IMG/VR virus record: IMGVR_UViG_3300025093_000054
Span: 1 to 37,806 of that record
Reading direction: 5' to 3' (one strand)
Length of the DNA: 37,806 nt
Origin: a virus
Numbering within the stretch: the stretch's first letter is position 1; each line of letters begins with the position of its first letter. Made by a program: the position numbers and the translations under genes. Below, piece by piece: positions 6,315 to 18,700 of this stretch. The notes under the pieces were generated by a model. That model was given only the letters and a program-made list of their open reading frames with translations, did not search any database and had not been told where the DNA came from.

Positions 6315-7965
6315 GGGCGGATCAACGCAGCAATCTGTCGTTCAGACAGACATCCCAGAATATGCCAAGCCATATTATTTGGACATCATGGACCGTGCGA
6401 CAGCTGCGTCCAAAGACGATTATGTTGAATATGAACCTGATCGTCTGGCTGGCTCAAACAGAGACATTCGGGCCTCGCGCGGAATGATCCGTGACATTGC
6501 TGCTCGCGGAATGCCAGCCACTGACTTGGCTCTACAAGGAACGAAGGAGTTGGCAGATACTGCCTTCAACCTCGGTCAACAAGACCCATATCAATTCAGC
6601 GCAGCCTCGTTCACCGAGCAATCAGCTGATCCTTACGCTGGCTTTAGGCGGACTGACGTTACTGGATATGACGACTTCGAAGCAGCTAAATTCAAAGACC
6701 TAAGCAGGCTATTCCGGGAGGGTGATACTTCTAGGTTTGGTGGCTTCCGCGCGGGCAGAGCCGATCCGTATTCTGGTTTCAGCCAGTATGGTGGCTTCGA
6801 GGCGGGCCGTGCGACTCAAGGCAGACTATCCGATGCTGGCACTGCGACAGCGGCAGACCTTGAGTCATACATGGACCCGTACAGTGAGCTTGTCACGGAA
6901 CAGTTGACCAAAAAGCTGCGCAAAGAAGCGGGCAAGTCTGCTGCTGAGCGTGGCGCACGAGCTGCTTCTGCTGGAGCTTTTGGTGGTTCTCGTCAGGCTG
7001 TGATGGAGGGCATTGCCGAAGATGAGCTTTTGGATCGCATTGCTTCCGTTGAGGCAGAGCAATCGTCCAAGGCATTCCAAGATGCACGCGCGGCGTTTGA
7101 AGCAGACCGCACTGCGCGTATGAATGTGGAGCAGGCTCGTCTTGCAGAGCGCGCACGCGCGCAGGGCATCAACATCGAAGAAGCGGCGCGTGTACAGCAG
7201 GCAGAGTCTGCAGAAGCTGCACGGTTCCAAGAGGCAGAGGCAGCAGAACTGGCCCGTACTCAAGGGATCAATATCGAAGAGGCTCGCAGGGTACAGCAAG
7301 ACAGGGCCGCAGAGTTTGCTCGCGCACAAGGCCTTAGCCTTGAAGAGGCGGGCCGGGTGCAGGCGGCTGTTGCTCAAGAAAAAGCCCGCATTCAGGGCGC
7401 AAGTGCTTCCGAGCTTGCTCGTATACAGGAGTCACAAGCTCAAGAACTCGCGCGCGTGCAGGGCATTTCTGTTGAAGAAGCTGCTCGCATTCAGGCATCT
7501 GAAGCTCAAGAGCTTGCTCGTGTGCAGGGTATTAGCATAGATGAGGCTGCTCGTGTTCAGGCCGCAAATGCCGCAGAGCGGGCGCGCATTCAAGCCGCTC
7601 AGGCTGCAGAAAATATGGCGCAAAGGGAGTTTCAACTTAGTACCCTTGGATTTACTTCTGACCAGTTACAGCAAATGTCTGCTTTGGAAGATGCCGCACG
7701 CGCTGGTGACATTCAGGCGGCACAGCTTTTGGAGACCATTGGCGCTGCCCGTCGAGCAGATGAACAAGCACAGCTTGACATTGATTATCAGGACTTTTTG
7801 CGCCAGCAGAACTACGAAAAGCAGCAGGTCAGTGACCTCATGGGCATCATGCGTGGTGTTCCTATAGGTCAGACTCAAACAACCTTCACGCCATATAACC
7901 CTATTCAGCAAGCGCTTGGCGCGGGTATTTCGGCGCTTGGTCTTTATAGGGGTCTTTACGGATGA
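6307..7965 (+). CDS. Virion protein with 22-residue coiled-coil repeats
   Basis: This is a 552-aa protein. The N-terminus (GKGGSTQQSVVQTDIPEYAKPYY) and C-terminus (PYNPIQQALGAGISALGLYRG) match, by memory, a conserved marine podovirus virion family. Residues about 115-180 have Tyr/Phe/Gly repeats (DPYAGF, DPYSGFSQYGGF). Residues about 277-433 hold roughly seven copies of a 22-residue unit of the type LARVQGISVEEAARIQASE, with an extra 11-residue half unit, so the period is hendecad rather than heptad. A long rod-like helix bundle is expected, suitable for an internal core or ejection protein. It overlaps both neighbours by a few bases. Confidence 0.75.
   Translation: MGKGGSTQQSVVQTDIPEYAKPYYLDIMDRATAASKDDYVEYEPDRLAGSNRDIRASRGMIRDIAARGMPATDLALQGTKELADTAFNLGQQDPYQFSAASFTEQSADPYAGFRRTDVTGYDDFEAAKFKDLSRLFREGDTSRFGGFRAGRADPYSGFSQYGGFEAGRATQGRLSDAGTATAADLESYMDPYSELVTEQLTKKLRKEAGKSAAERGARAASAGAFGGSRQAVMEGIAEDELLDRIASVEAEQSSKAFQDARAAFEADRTARMNVEQARLAERARAQGINIEEAARVQQAESAEAARFQEAEAAELARTQGINIEEARRVQQDRAAEFARAQGLSLEEAGRVQAAVAQEKARIQGASASELARIQESQAQELARVQGISVEEAARIQASEAQELARVQGISIDEAARVQAANAAERARIQAAQAAENMAQREFQLSTLGFTSDQLQQMSALEDAARAGDIQAAQLLETIGAARRADEQAQLDIDYQDFLRQQNYEKQQVSDLMGIMRGVPIGQTQTTFTPYNPIQQALGAGISALGLYRGLYG
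7135..7605 (+). repeat. 66-bp in-frame coiled-coil repeat array
   Basis: This is a tandem array of about seven diverged 66-bp units inside the 552-aa gene. The core codes for ARxQGIxxEEAxRxQ. The last two complete units (about 7444-7575) are the most alike, which suggests recent duplication at that end. One half unit of 33 bp (coding AARFQEAEAAE) interrupts the array after the first unit. Confidence 0.8.
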
Positions 7966-9743
7966 TGAACGTATTAGAACTTCAGGACAATCTGAAGAAC
8001 TTTTCGGAAGACCAGCTCGTCAATGAAATGCAGCAGCCATCTGGGAATGTGCCGCAGTATCTTGTTCTAAGCGAGATCAATCGACGTAAGCGCATCCGAG
8101 ATGACTACCAGCAGCAGCAACAAGCAGAGCAGTCAAAGATGACTGTGGCACAAGAGAAGCTTGCTGGCGCTGGCGTGCCAGCAGAAGGGCTGGCTGGGCT
8201 TGCTGCTTCCATGGCTCCTAAAACGGACATCACAGAAAACACTGGCGCTACGCCAGACCAGACCATGCCGTTACCAGAAGCTCCAGCTCCCATGGCTGAG
8301 CTGCCACGAAATGGCGGCATAGCTGCCATGGCAGGGGGCGGGTATGTGCAGCGCTACCAGTTGGGTGGACCCTTGGCTGGCGGCAATGTTGTTGTTCACA
8401 ATGGCATGCAGTTTCAGGTCAATCCTGATGGGATTATCATTGGCCCTGATGGCCAGCCTGTCACAGACCCGGCCATGGTTGCCGACATTCTTGGCGAGGT
8501 ACAACCAGCATCGGAGGAACGGTCTTGGGGTCAGCGCAACATTGGTGACCCGCTGCGTAGATTGCTTCAGCCTGTTGGCGATGCGGCACGAGATATTGGC
8601 CAGCCCATTGGTGAAGCAGCGCGGGATATAGGTCAGCCGATTGGCAATGCCATGCGGGAGGTGGGAGAGCCTATTGGCTCTGCGATCCGTGAAGGCCTTG
8701 CCCCTTCCGTATTTGACGCGACCACACCACCGTCTATTGGTGGGCAACCTTTCGGAGGCTCTGCAAGCCAGACTGCAACAGCTCTCTCCGAGCTAAACAT
8801 TTCTCAAGATGACTTTGCAGCCCTCGACTCAGAGGATCGGCAAGCAATCTTAGACGACCCAACGCGGCCCATGAGAGAGCGCACCGCAGAAATGTACCCT
8901 CCCGGAGAAGCACCCTTTGGTACGGGGATAAATCAACCGGGGTTTTTCCTTGAAACGTTTATGCCTAATAAGGCAGCTGACATACGGGCGCGCCGCTACG
9001 AACAGCAGCAGAGACTCGAAGAGGAGCGCGCAGAAGCGGCTAAAGACAAACCTACATCATCAGTACCTGACTCTGGAGATGACCTGAATCCTTCGATGGA
9101 TAAAGCGACAGCGATACGCCTGATGACATCTGATGATGCATACGCATATACCCCTCCTTCTCCCGATCCTGACCCTACAAAGACTACAAAGATCACAGGC
9201 GGCACAGGCGGCAGTGCGGGCGGTGGCGCAGGTTCCATTGAGTCCCAGATCATTGAAATGTTGAAGGAGCGCGAGAAGCGCGCAGAGAGCGAGAAATGGC
9301 TATCTCTTGCTCAGGCTGGACTGGCACTTATGGCGTCCGACCAGCCAACTCTTGGTGGCGCTATTGGTGAGGCTGGGCAGGTTGGCTTGACCAGACTTGG
9401 TGAGGCGCGTGATGATTACGAAGGTGCCAAGATGGCCTTGCTGAAAACGCAGCAGGCCATGCAGGCAGCTCGCGCTGGCTCTGGCCGTAGCCGTGATTAC
9501 AATAATCCTAGCACAATTGGGGCCGCTCTTGCCCGATTCGAAAAGATGCGTGAGGGTATGCTTGGTCGTGGCACTCGTGTGATTACGGACCCAGTTACTG
9601 GCGAACAAAAGACGGAGACTGTGTATCGAACATATGCTGATCTTTCGCCCGACCAAAGAAAGCTATATGATTATTACAGTGGAAATATTGCCAATCTAGT
9701 TAGACAGTACAGTGGCTTTTTCCCAGCAGACATGACTGGATAA
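7962..9743 (+). CDS. Internal/structural virion protein candidate
   Basis: This is a 593-aa protein. Residues 1-50 contain LKNFSEDQLVNEMQQPSGNV and a basic LSEINRRKRIRDDYQ helix followed by a Gln tract, a signature I recall from uncharacterised virion proteins of marine podoviruses. A Gly/Ala-rich, amphipathic segment follows (GGIAAMAGGGYVQRYQLGG). Residues about 205-247 hold four imperfect 11-residue repeats (ARDIGQPIGEA type). The C-terminal third is helical and alternates charged and Ala/Gln-rich stretches. The gene starts ATGATG, overlapping the previous stop, with AGGGG upstream. It lies directly before the giant polyvalent gene, so an ejection or internal-core role is likely; this is inference. 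Confidence 0.72.
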   Translation: MMNVLELQDNLKNFSEDQLVNEMQQPSGNVPQYLVLSEINRRKRIRDDYQQQQQAEQSKMTVAQEKLAGAGVPAEGLAGLAASMAPKTDITENTGATPDQTMPLPEAPAPMAELPRNGGIAAMAGGGYVQRYQLGGPLAGGNVVVHNGMQFQVNPDGIIIGPDGQPVTDPAMVADILGEVQPASEERSWGQRNIGDPLRRLLQPVGDAARDIGQPIGEAARDIGQPIGNAMREVGEPIGSAIREGLAPSVFDATTPPSIGGQPFGGSASQTATALSELNISQDDFAALDSEDRQAILDDPTRPMRERTAEMYPPGEAPFGTGINQPGFFLETFMPNKAADIRARRYEQQQRLEEERAEAAKDKPTSSVPDSGDDLNPSMDKATAIRLMTSDDAYAYTPPSPDPDPTKTTKITGGTGGSAGGGAGSIESQIIEMLKEREKRAESEKWLSLAQAGLALMASDQPTLGGAIGEAGQVGLTRLGEARDDYEGAKMALLKTQQAMQAARAGSGRSRDYNNPSTIGAALARFEKMREGMLGRGTRVITDPVTGEQKTETVYRTYADLSPDQRKLYDYYSGNIANLVRQYSGFFPADMTG

Positions 9744-9754
9744 AGGGGTACAGC

Positions 9755-12700
9755 ATGGGGATTATTACGGTCGATGGACCCCAGACTGGCACTCCATATG
9801 CAGTTAGGATTGCAGGCGAGCAGCCCACTCCTGAAGAACAGGAGCGCATCAATAAGTACGTTGCTGATCAGGAGCAATACACCCAGTCTGTGATTGCCGG
9901 TTACCGTGGAGCGCCGACAGTACAGCAGCAGGCTCCTGCAGCAATGCCTGATCCTGAGCCTGAAGACACGACTGCCGTTGGTCGTGGTCTTCGGCGTATC
10001 GGTCAAAGCTCCAAGTCTTTGCTTGGTACAAGTATTGAGGAGCTGGGTGAAGCAACTGGCATTGCCAGTCTGGAGCAGTTTGGCCGCAGAGTTGAGGAAA
10101 GTGGGCAGGCTGGGCTTGAGCGCCTCATAAGGGAAGAGGGGATTACCACCCGTCAGGACGTTGAGGACTTTGGCACAGGTGCGTCATATGTTGGTGAGCT
10201 GATAGGTGAGGAGCTGCCACTGACTGCTGCTGGTATTGCTGGTTCATACGCTGGCAGTAAAGCTGGTGCGGCGCTTGGGACATTTATTGCGCCCGGTATC
10301 GGCACTGCTATAGGCGCTGGTCTGGGCGGGATTGCCGGTGGTGGTGCAGCGTTACTTCCACTGATATTTGGGTCGCATATGCAGCGTCAGGAGGAAGCGT
10401 ACGCAGCAGGCGAGCTAGAAAACGTTGATGCCGGAAGGGCGTTAAGAACTGCTATTGGGGCGTCAGCAGTTGACGGCATTGCGAATACAATATTAAGGGC
10501 TTTGCCGTTTCGCCCCGGCGTAGGAAACCTATTTTCTCGGACTGTAAAGACTGGCGCAGCCGGTGTTGCCACGGAAGTGCCAACAGAGATTACCCAGCAA
10601 ATCATTGAGCGTGCGCAGGCTGGTCTGCCTATCGACAGCGATGATGCCATTCAGGAATATATCGATGCAGGTGTGGCGGCTGGTATCTTGGGCGGCGGCA
10701 TCGGCGTTGGCGCTGGAGCTATTCGTCCCGATCTTGCAAAGCAAGAACTTGATCAAGACTTCGACGAGTTTATGCAGACTAACGCTGGTCGCTTGGCGAA
10801 TGTTGATCAGCATATAGATCAGGACGAACGCAATACCGACGAGATTCTCGCGCTTCCGGCACCTGATCCTGCACCCGTTCTTGACGCCCTGCCAGCCCCA
10901 CAGCCAGAGACAATCTTTGAAGGTAAGGACTTTGGCCGTAACGAATACAACACCGTCCTTCAGCAGGTTCAGGAAGACGGTGAGCTGAACATGCCGAAGG
11001 CGCAGTCTCGCTTGCGGGAGATGACGGGATCGCCTGTTCCCATGCAGCGTGTCCGCAGTATCGCTGAACTTCTTGCAGAGCGTGGTGAGATTGCAAAAAG
11101 CACCCGTGCAAAGAAAGACAAATACACGGTTGCCCCTGCAGGCAAGGCTGCATCAGATGCTATCGATGCGCTGCGCCGGGACACCGACACGGTCATGCGC
11201 AAGATCAAGAAGATTTCGGCTGAGCTGCCACGTCTTGATCTGGATCGTCGCTATGCTGAGCAGACTGGACGTGACACATACGGCAAGCGGCGTAAGGCTG
11301 CAGAGGTCGAGCGCGTCATCCAGAGCAAATTAGTTCAATTGGACAAATTGAACGAGCGGCTTGAGGGCAACAAGCAGAGGCTCCGCACCGTCAACGTAGA
11401 TTACTCTGTGCCGGTCACGGAGAAGGTGGGCGTTCCTGCCTCGCAGGTACGGATGCAGGACTTCATTGAGCAGAACCGTCGTGAGCAGGAAGCTGAGCTT
11501 CAGAAGGTTCGTGCCGCAGCAGATGCCCGTGCTGTGGCTGATGCCGTTCGGGCCAACCGCGACAAGAACATCTCTGTCACAACGCGGGAATACACCCAGC
11601 GCCAAGGTCAAATCTTGGACAATCTGCGTAAGCGTCTGGACAAGATTGGCCTGAAGAATGTGAAGCTTGAGGGCAAGAAGGTCATTGGGTCTGAGCAAGA
11701 GGGCTTTGCTGAAGGTGTCTCGTATACCAGTCCCGATGGAGAGCAGGTCATTGGTCTGTCCATGGGCTTGTATGATCCGGCACTTTCTGACGCCGACTAT
11801 GAGGCGCGTGTAGCCGATGTGATGAACCATGAGATAATCCACGCACTACGGAACCTCAACGTATTCACACCAAAAGAACTGAAGCTTCTGTCGCGTGCAG
11901 CGCGTAAAACAAAGTACGTCAAAGCTGTTGACGGAAAAAAGATCAAAAGAAACTACTCGTACTTCGACCGTGCGGCACGGATAAACCCTGAGCTATCCGC
12001 CAAGAAGGACAAGCAGGGCGTGCTGTCTGCCTTGGAAGAAGAGGCGGTAGCGGAAATGTACCGGGACTATGTGTCCGGTAACCTGCCGAAGGTTGGTCAG
12101 TCACGTTCCATCCTGAAGCGCATTGGGGATTTCTTTAAGTCCATTGTTGGCGCGCATGTGGACGATGGGTTCAACAGTGTTGACTCCATCTTCGGAAACA
12201 TCACCGGAGGCTCTGTTGCGGGACGTGAGCAGGTAACACGTCAAGCGCAAGAAGCTTTGGACATGACGCCGCAGGAGTCGGTGGTCAAAGCATCACGGGT
12301 TCCTGTGACCGAGGAAGAGTTCCGTTTGCCTCAAGACATTCGGATGCCAGTCGATCCGGCTCTTCCACCTGATCAGGTCCGTTCAAAAATTCAGCGGATG
12401 ACGAACCAGAATAGACCGATTGTTCGCAGACTGGTCACTGAAATCGATGCGGAATTTGGTACTAAATCCGGTGACAATGCCAAAGACCTATCGAAGGTCA
12501 CACAGAAGGCACGCCGCCCATCTATCTTGGCCGAAAAGCCATGGCATAATGTATCTCACATCCGGGACAGTTACCGCTTTAAAACGGTCATTGATGATTT
12601 CCGCGATGTGCCGGGTATCTTCAACAAGCTATTAGACGCAGGCATTAGCCTTGTGAAGATCGACACGAACAAGTTGTTCGAGCCGAAGGAGTGGGGATGG

Positions 12701-15700
12701 CGCATCATTGCGTTCGATCTGCGTATGCCGAATGGACAGCTTGTTGAGTGGTATTTGCCGCTCAGAGAGCTGGAGATTGAAAAGAAGCAACGCGGCCATC
12801 TGATTTTCGAGGAATGGCGCAACAAGACCCAAGAAGAACTGTATGATCAGCGCAATGAATACCTTGACGCTCTGGAACGCAGCTATCGTGGATACGACAA
12901 CGCCTTCAAGGCGGCGCTAGAACGTGTGGGTCTGACGCCTCAAGAGGCAGAGGCTTCTTGGAGAAGCGCAGAGAGTTCCATTTCCGAGGCTGCACGGAAT
13001 GCGCGTAAGTCGTCGGGTGTTGGAATTTCGTCGGGCGTCAGCTCTGATACTGACTTGACTGTGCCATCTGCTGTACGCACGGCCTTGGAGCCGTCTTCCA
13101 TGAAGATGATTGCACGCGAGGTGCCTTCGTCTACCAGTGCGAATGCTTCTTCTGACATTGGCGTAACTCCTTCTGATATTGATGTTAGCGGAATGCCGCT
13201 TGAGCAGCAACCGAGCTTTGCGCGTCTGCGCCGTTCTGATGCTATCCCAACGCTGGCCAACTATATTCGCAACAACCCTGATGGCTTTACGATCAGCCCC
13301 GATACCTATGAGCCGGTGTCCGGTGGTTTTTCTGTGGCACCCCTGAAGGAAGCTGAAATCATTACTGGCGACAACCTTCCTGAAGAGGTTCTGGTTGACT
13401 ATTTAAAAGATAACAAGGATATTGGGAGGGCAATAGGACAGCCTGTCTACCTTGGCGGCTGGTTCGATAGTGAAAGCAACCAATACTTTTTGGACAACTC
13501 GCTGGTCGTGCCAACCCTTGAAGAGGCACTGTACATTGCAGACGCTGCAGAGCAACTTGCAATATTTGATTTAAACAAGCGCGAGGAGATCAGGACCGAT
13601 GCAGGAATCAGAGGGCTTCAAGAAAGTGGAGCTTATTCAAGTGACGCCGCAGTCGGATATAAAGGACGACTTGCGGAAACTGGTCGCCGCTTTGCGGAAG
13701 CAAGGAATAACCGTAACGCCCGCGAAAAAGAACAGCTTGTTGGACGGACAGCCCCAGCAGGCACCCAAGCAGGCGAGCAAAGAAAACGACAGACCGGAGA
13801 CGGAAAGAGACGGTATACGGCAGGAACGCTTGCGCCGCTTGAAGGTGCGCCGAATGTTCGAGGAGCGTCGGGACCAGACGAAAACCTAGTTGCTGTCGCA
13901 GAGCAATATGCACAAGACAACGGTATTGACCTAAAGAGGCAATCTGAATTTGTCGTTGTTGATGAGGGCAGGGCCACCAGAATAGCCAAAGCGTATGAGG
14001 ATATGAAACATGATCCTCAAAACCCTGTCGTAAAAGAAGCATATCAAAATCTGATAAACCAAACCAAGGCGCAGTACGATGCCTTGGTTGATGCGGGTTA
14101 TGAGTTTACATTCTTTGATGGAAACACAGACCCATATGACGGCAATCCATGGAACGCCATGAGAGACCTACGCGCCAATAAGCGCATGGCAGTTTACGGC
14201 ACATATGATGGATACGGCACGGAAGGTATTACGCAAGGTGAATTAGACGACAACCCAATGCTTCAAGACACTGGTCTGGTTTGGAGGGATCAGAATGGAG
14301 TTGGTCGTCCAGTAACCGCGAACGACTTGTTCCGTGCCGTTCATGATGCGTTTGGACATGGCTTGGAAGGGGCTGGCTTCAGGGCAAGGGGCGAAGAGAA
14401 CGCATGGCAGGCGCATGTCAGGTTGTTTACAGGTTCTGCTGTCCCGGCAATTACATCAGAGACAAGGGGCCAAAACAGTTGGCTGAACTATGGTCCGTAT
14501 GGCGAGGCAAATAGAAACGCAAAAGTAGAGGACACGATTTTTGCTGACCAGAAAACTGGTCTTATGCCTGAGTTCACATGGCAAGAAGGTGTTGCCGGAG
14601 ATGCCGACGCGCTAGTCGAAGATGAGGCGGCTCCACTCGTCAAAGAAGGGGCTACGCCCAAAAAGCTTTCAAGGCTGACGGTTCCACTTACACAGGAGCA
14701 ACGTGACGCCAGCATTTTGGATTACATTGATCCAAGCACTGGTAAGCCTTTGTTCAAAGCAAAACCAAACAGCATCAAGCTTGTTGCCTTCGCCAATAAA
14801 ATCCTTGGCCTTCGTGGCAGTCGATCCTACGACATCATCAACTCCGAAGAAGATCGCCAAGAGGTAGCTAACATCTTTGCTGCTGAGGCAGAGGCGGCAC
14901 TTCTGTCGAGCAGTGATGCCTTGGGTTGGTACGACAAGACCCTGAAGCTTGCCAAGCAAGTACTGAGCAAGGTGTACCCAGAAGTCACGCCAACCCTAAA
15001 GAATGGCGAACGCAATCCTTCCTACGATGCCGATGCAGAAGTCGCTTTGGATTTTGCCACTGCCATTACATCGAATGGCTTGGCGGTCACAGACAACTAC
15101 GACTTCGCCGCCAGACAATATGATGCGTGGAAGGCCAGCGAAGACGGCAAGTTCCCAGTTGAAGGCAAGGGCGCGCAGGGTGGCTCTATGCTTGGTGCCT
15201 TTGGGTTCTGGAACGATCTTGTTGATCTGGGTCTTACGCCACCTCAAATTAACGAACTTCTAATGACCGAAGCCCGTCGTGGTGATCTAAACAGGATGAT
15301 GGCAGATATCCTTGGTTTAGAAAAAATCGGTGATCTTCCAAAGCAATTTAAGGCCAACAGTGACGAACTGGCTAACGAGATTGTATCGTTTGCGTATTTG
15401 CTTGGCCCGAAGATTGGTAACGGGTTTTATCGTAACCTGCGCGGGAACTTTAGCCCTATCACCATGGATCGTTGGTGGATGCGTTTCATGAACCGCATCA
15501 CGGGCAATCCGATCAAAGAGGTGAACCCGGCCACACTCGAAAAAAATGTGAACTCCATTTGGACGAAGATCAGAGACAATGATCTGACGGACATGGACCG
15601 TGAGATACTTGCCACGGCACGAAAGCGCATGACATCTGGTCGCTTGCGGAAGTCTGACATCGTGGACATCTCACCAATCGTGAATGAAATCTTCGAGGAA

Positions 15701-18700
15701 GACTACTACGCCAGAGCCTACAATAAGAAACTGGATGAACTGAAAGCGCAGGGCTATGAGGTCACGGGCAAGGAGGGCGAAAACGCCAGAAAGATTGCGC
15801 AAGCTGCACGACCCAACCGCACGCCATTCCTGCAGAACATTGGCACCTATGTAAAGAACGTGGAGACACAGCTTCAGGAAGCCCCGCGCAGCGGTTCTGA
15901 CCGCAAGGCGATGCGGGACGTGACGGATCGTGCAAGACAAATCCTGAAGGTGGCCACTGGTATCGACATCAATAACGCTGACATACAAGCTCTGATGTGG
16001 TACGCTGAAAAGCGCCTGTACGCTGCGGGCGGTGTCCGTAAGGGTCGTGGTGACGACAACGACTACGCAGATGGTGCTATCTACGTCCTAAAGAAAAAAG
16101 GTCTGAACAATGCCGACATCCAAGATACACTCCCCGATTCAGAGCGAAAGCGGGTCGTTCGTATCGCTTCTGAACTCGCAGCAAATGAAAAAGCTGACGC
16201 AGATGTTGTCCAAATTGGTGGACCCGAATACGGAGACTTCTTTGGACCTCGACGACTTGTTATCGAAGAAAGGGCAATCTCCGAAAACCTAACGCCCGCA
16301 GAGCAAGCCGAAGCAGCGGAAACTCTTTCGGCCATTGACGAGCTTGGCACCAGACCGCCGGTAAAGTTCTCTGCCATTCCCACACGACCATACGCGCCTG
16401 TACGCGCCCCTGTACAAGGTGGCGGCCTCTTGGATTACGCCTATGGCTTCATCAAGGATGGTCGGCGCAAGATTCCTGTGATTCTGCCAGAAGGCTCCCA
16501 CAAGGAAATCGGTAATGTAGAAGTCGGTCATGGCTTGTATCACATCCATCGCCGCGCCCATGATCGTGAACTGGTAGAAAACTCCAATTACAAGCGCGTC
16601 GAGAAAGCAATCTACGACCTGATGCGCCGCTGGCAGGACCAAGGTTACGATGACGGCGAGAGCGTGATTGGCTACCCATCTCGTGATGGCTACGTCCTTG
16701 AGTGGCGTAACAACCTCACGCACAGCGCACCTCCCCTGCAGTTGGTGCTGGAAGAAAAGCCACTCGGCAACTCGACTGTCTTTTATGTAAAGACCTTCTA
16801 CCCGATCTTGGAAAAGAATAAGCGGATCAATGATCCGCATCGTGGCAAGAAGCGCGCCCAGAGGGTGCGGGCTTACAGCCGCATTCCTATTTACTCAAGG
16901 ACGCCCGACACCCGGTCTGAATACATTGGACCATCTGACCTCGCTGACCGCGCCGAAGGCATTCGCTATACCAAGGTTCAGGAAACGATGGCGAAGACGC
17001 TGGGCAAGCTGCCGTTCGTGAAGAACGAAGACGCCCACGCCAAGACTACTGCGTTCATGACCAAGCTGCAGGACAACATGCTGCCGGTTGGCCAGATGTA
17101 TGACAAGCTGCGCGACAAGTATGGCCCCGGCGTCATCACGCAGGACTTGGATGCGTACTTCCAAGAAACCCTGATGCACGGTGTGTCTGGTCCGAAGAAA
17201 GAAAAGTTCGATAGAACTTCTTTCAAGCCAGTGCTTGAGCAGATCGCAAACATGAAGGTGACAGATCAGGAAGACGGCACCCTCGGAAGGATTTCTGGCT
17301 ACTACAAGGACATGGTGGAGAAGTATGAAAACCGATCCCATGCTCTGGCGAACGCATACCTCTACGCTTTGCATGCAGGTGAGCGTAACGCACGCATGAA
17401 GGCTATTTCCAAAGGTGAGCGTGAGGGCGGGTCTGGTATGTCAGACAGTGAGGCTGACAGCATCAAGGCATTCGTGGCTATGCTGCCCGCCTCTAAGCGT
17501 GAGACCTTGGAGCAGATCGACCGTCGTGTTCAGGACATGATCAAACAGACCAACCAAGTCTACATCGAAGGCGGTCTGATCCCTGACTATCTGCTGAACG
17601 AAGATATTGCGGATGACATTAAGCAGAAGTTCAAGCAGTACAATTCATATGTGCCGCTGCGTGGATTTTCTGATCCTGAAGCTGATTTAGATACTACCAA
17701 TGAAACGTACCTTTCTTCGACGCAGAAGTATGGTGCTTCTGGCAAACCAAACTTATCTGCCTTGGGTCGCTCCACCTATGCGGGGGACATCCTTGCTAAC
17801 GTGGCTGTGCAGCATCATCAGGCAATCGACAAAGCAGAGCGCAACAAGGTTGGCCAATCACTGCTGAAGCTTCTGGAACGCGAAGACATCGACACTGATG
17901 AGTTCGGCAGGGTTCTGGAACAGCACCCGATGAAGCGCGTTCTGGTGAACGGCACTATCCGTTATGTGCCGGATCGAAACTTTAACGATCTTGATGACGC
18001 AATTCTAACAGTTCGTCGAGATGGCAAGGAGTTCCTGATTGCCATGAACCCCGCCATTGCCAAGGCAATGAAGGGTTCGCTATCGGCAAAGCAAGGCAAC
18101 ATTGCTGTTCGGTTTGCCCACCAGATCACACGGACATACGCCAACCTGCTGACCAGCTACAACCCAGCCTTCCTGCTGTCCAACTGGCCACGAGACATTG
18201 CGACGGCACTGTTTAACGCGCAGCAGTACAACATGAAGGGTGCCGAAGGTAAGATCATGAAGGGCGTCGTCCCTGCCTTCCGCTCCATCCTTAATGTGAT
18301 TAACGAGAAAGGCACAGCAGACCCGTACTGGGCCAATCGCTACAAGCAGTTCTACGAGAACGGCGGGCAGAACGTGCTGAACCAGATGGCCGAGACGGTC
18401 AATGCCTCCAAGGACATTCAACGCACGATCAAGGAGATCGTTGAGGCTGATAACAAAGGCATGAAGAATGTCGTCAAGCGTGGCTTTGTTGGCCCAGCGA
18501 AGAGCTTGTTGGGGTACGTCGAAGCACTGAACACGGCAGTGGAAAACTCCACACGCCTATCGTTCTTTGATGCCATGGCTACGCAGCTGGAGAGCGAGGG
18601 GGTTCCGCAAAAGGAGGCGCTGAAGCGGGCAGCATTTGCGGCTCGGAACCTGACCACCAACTTCAGCAAGGGTGGTGAATGGAAGAACGGCCTCAACGCA

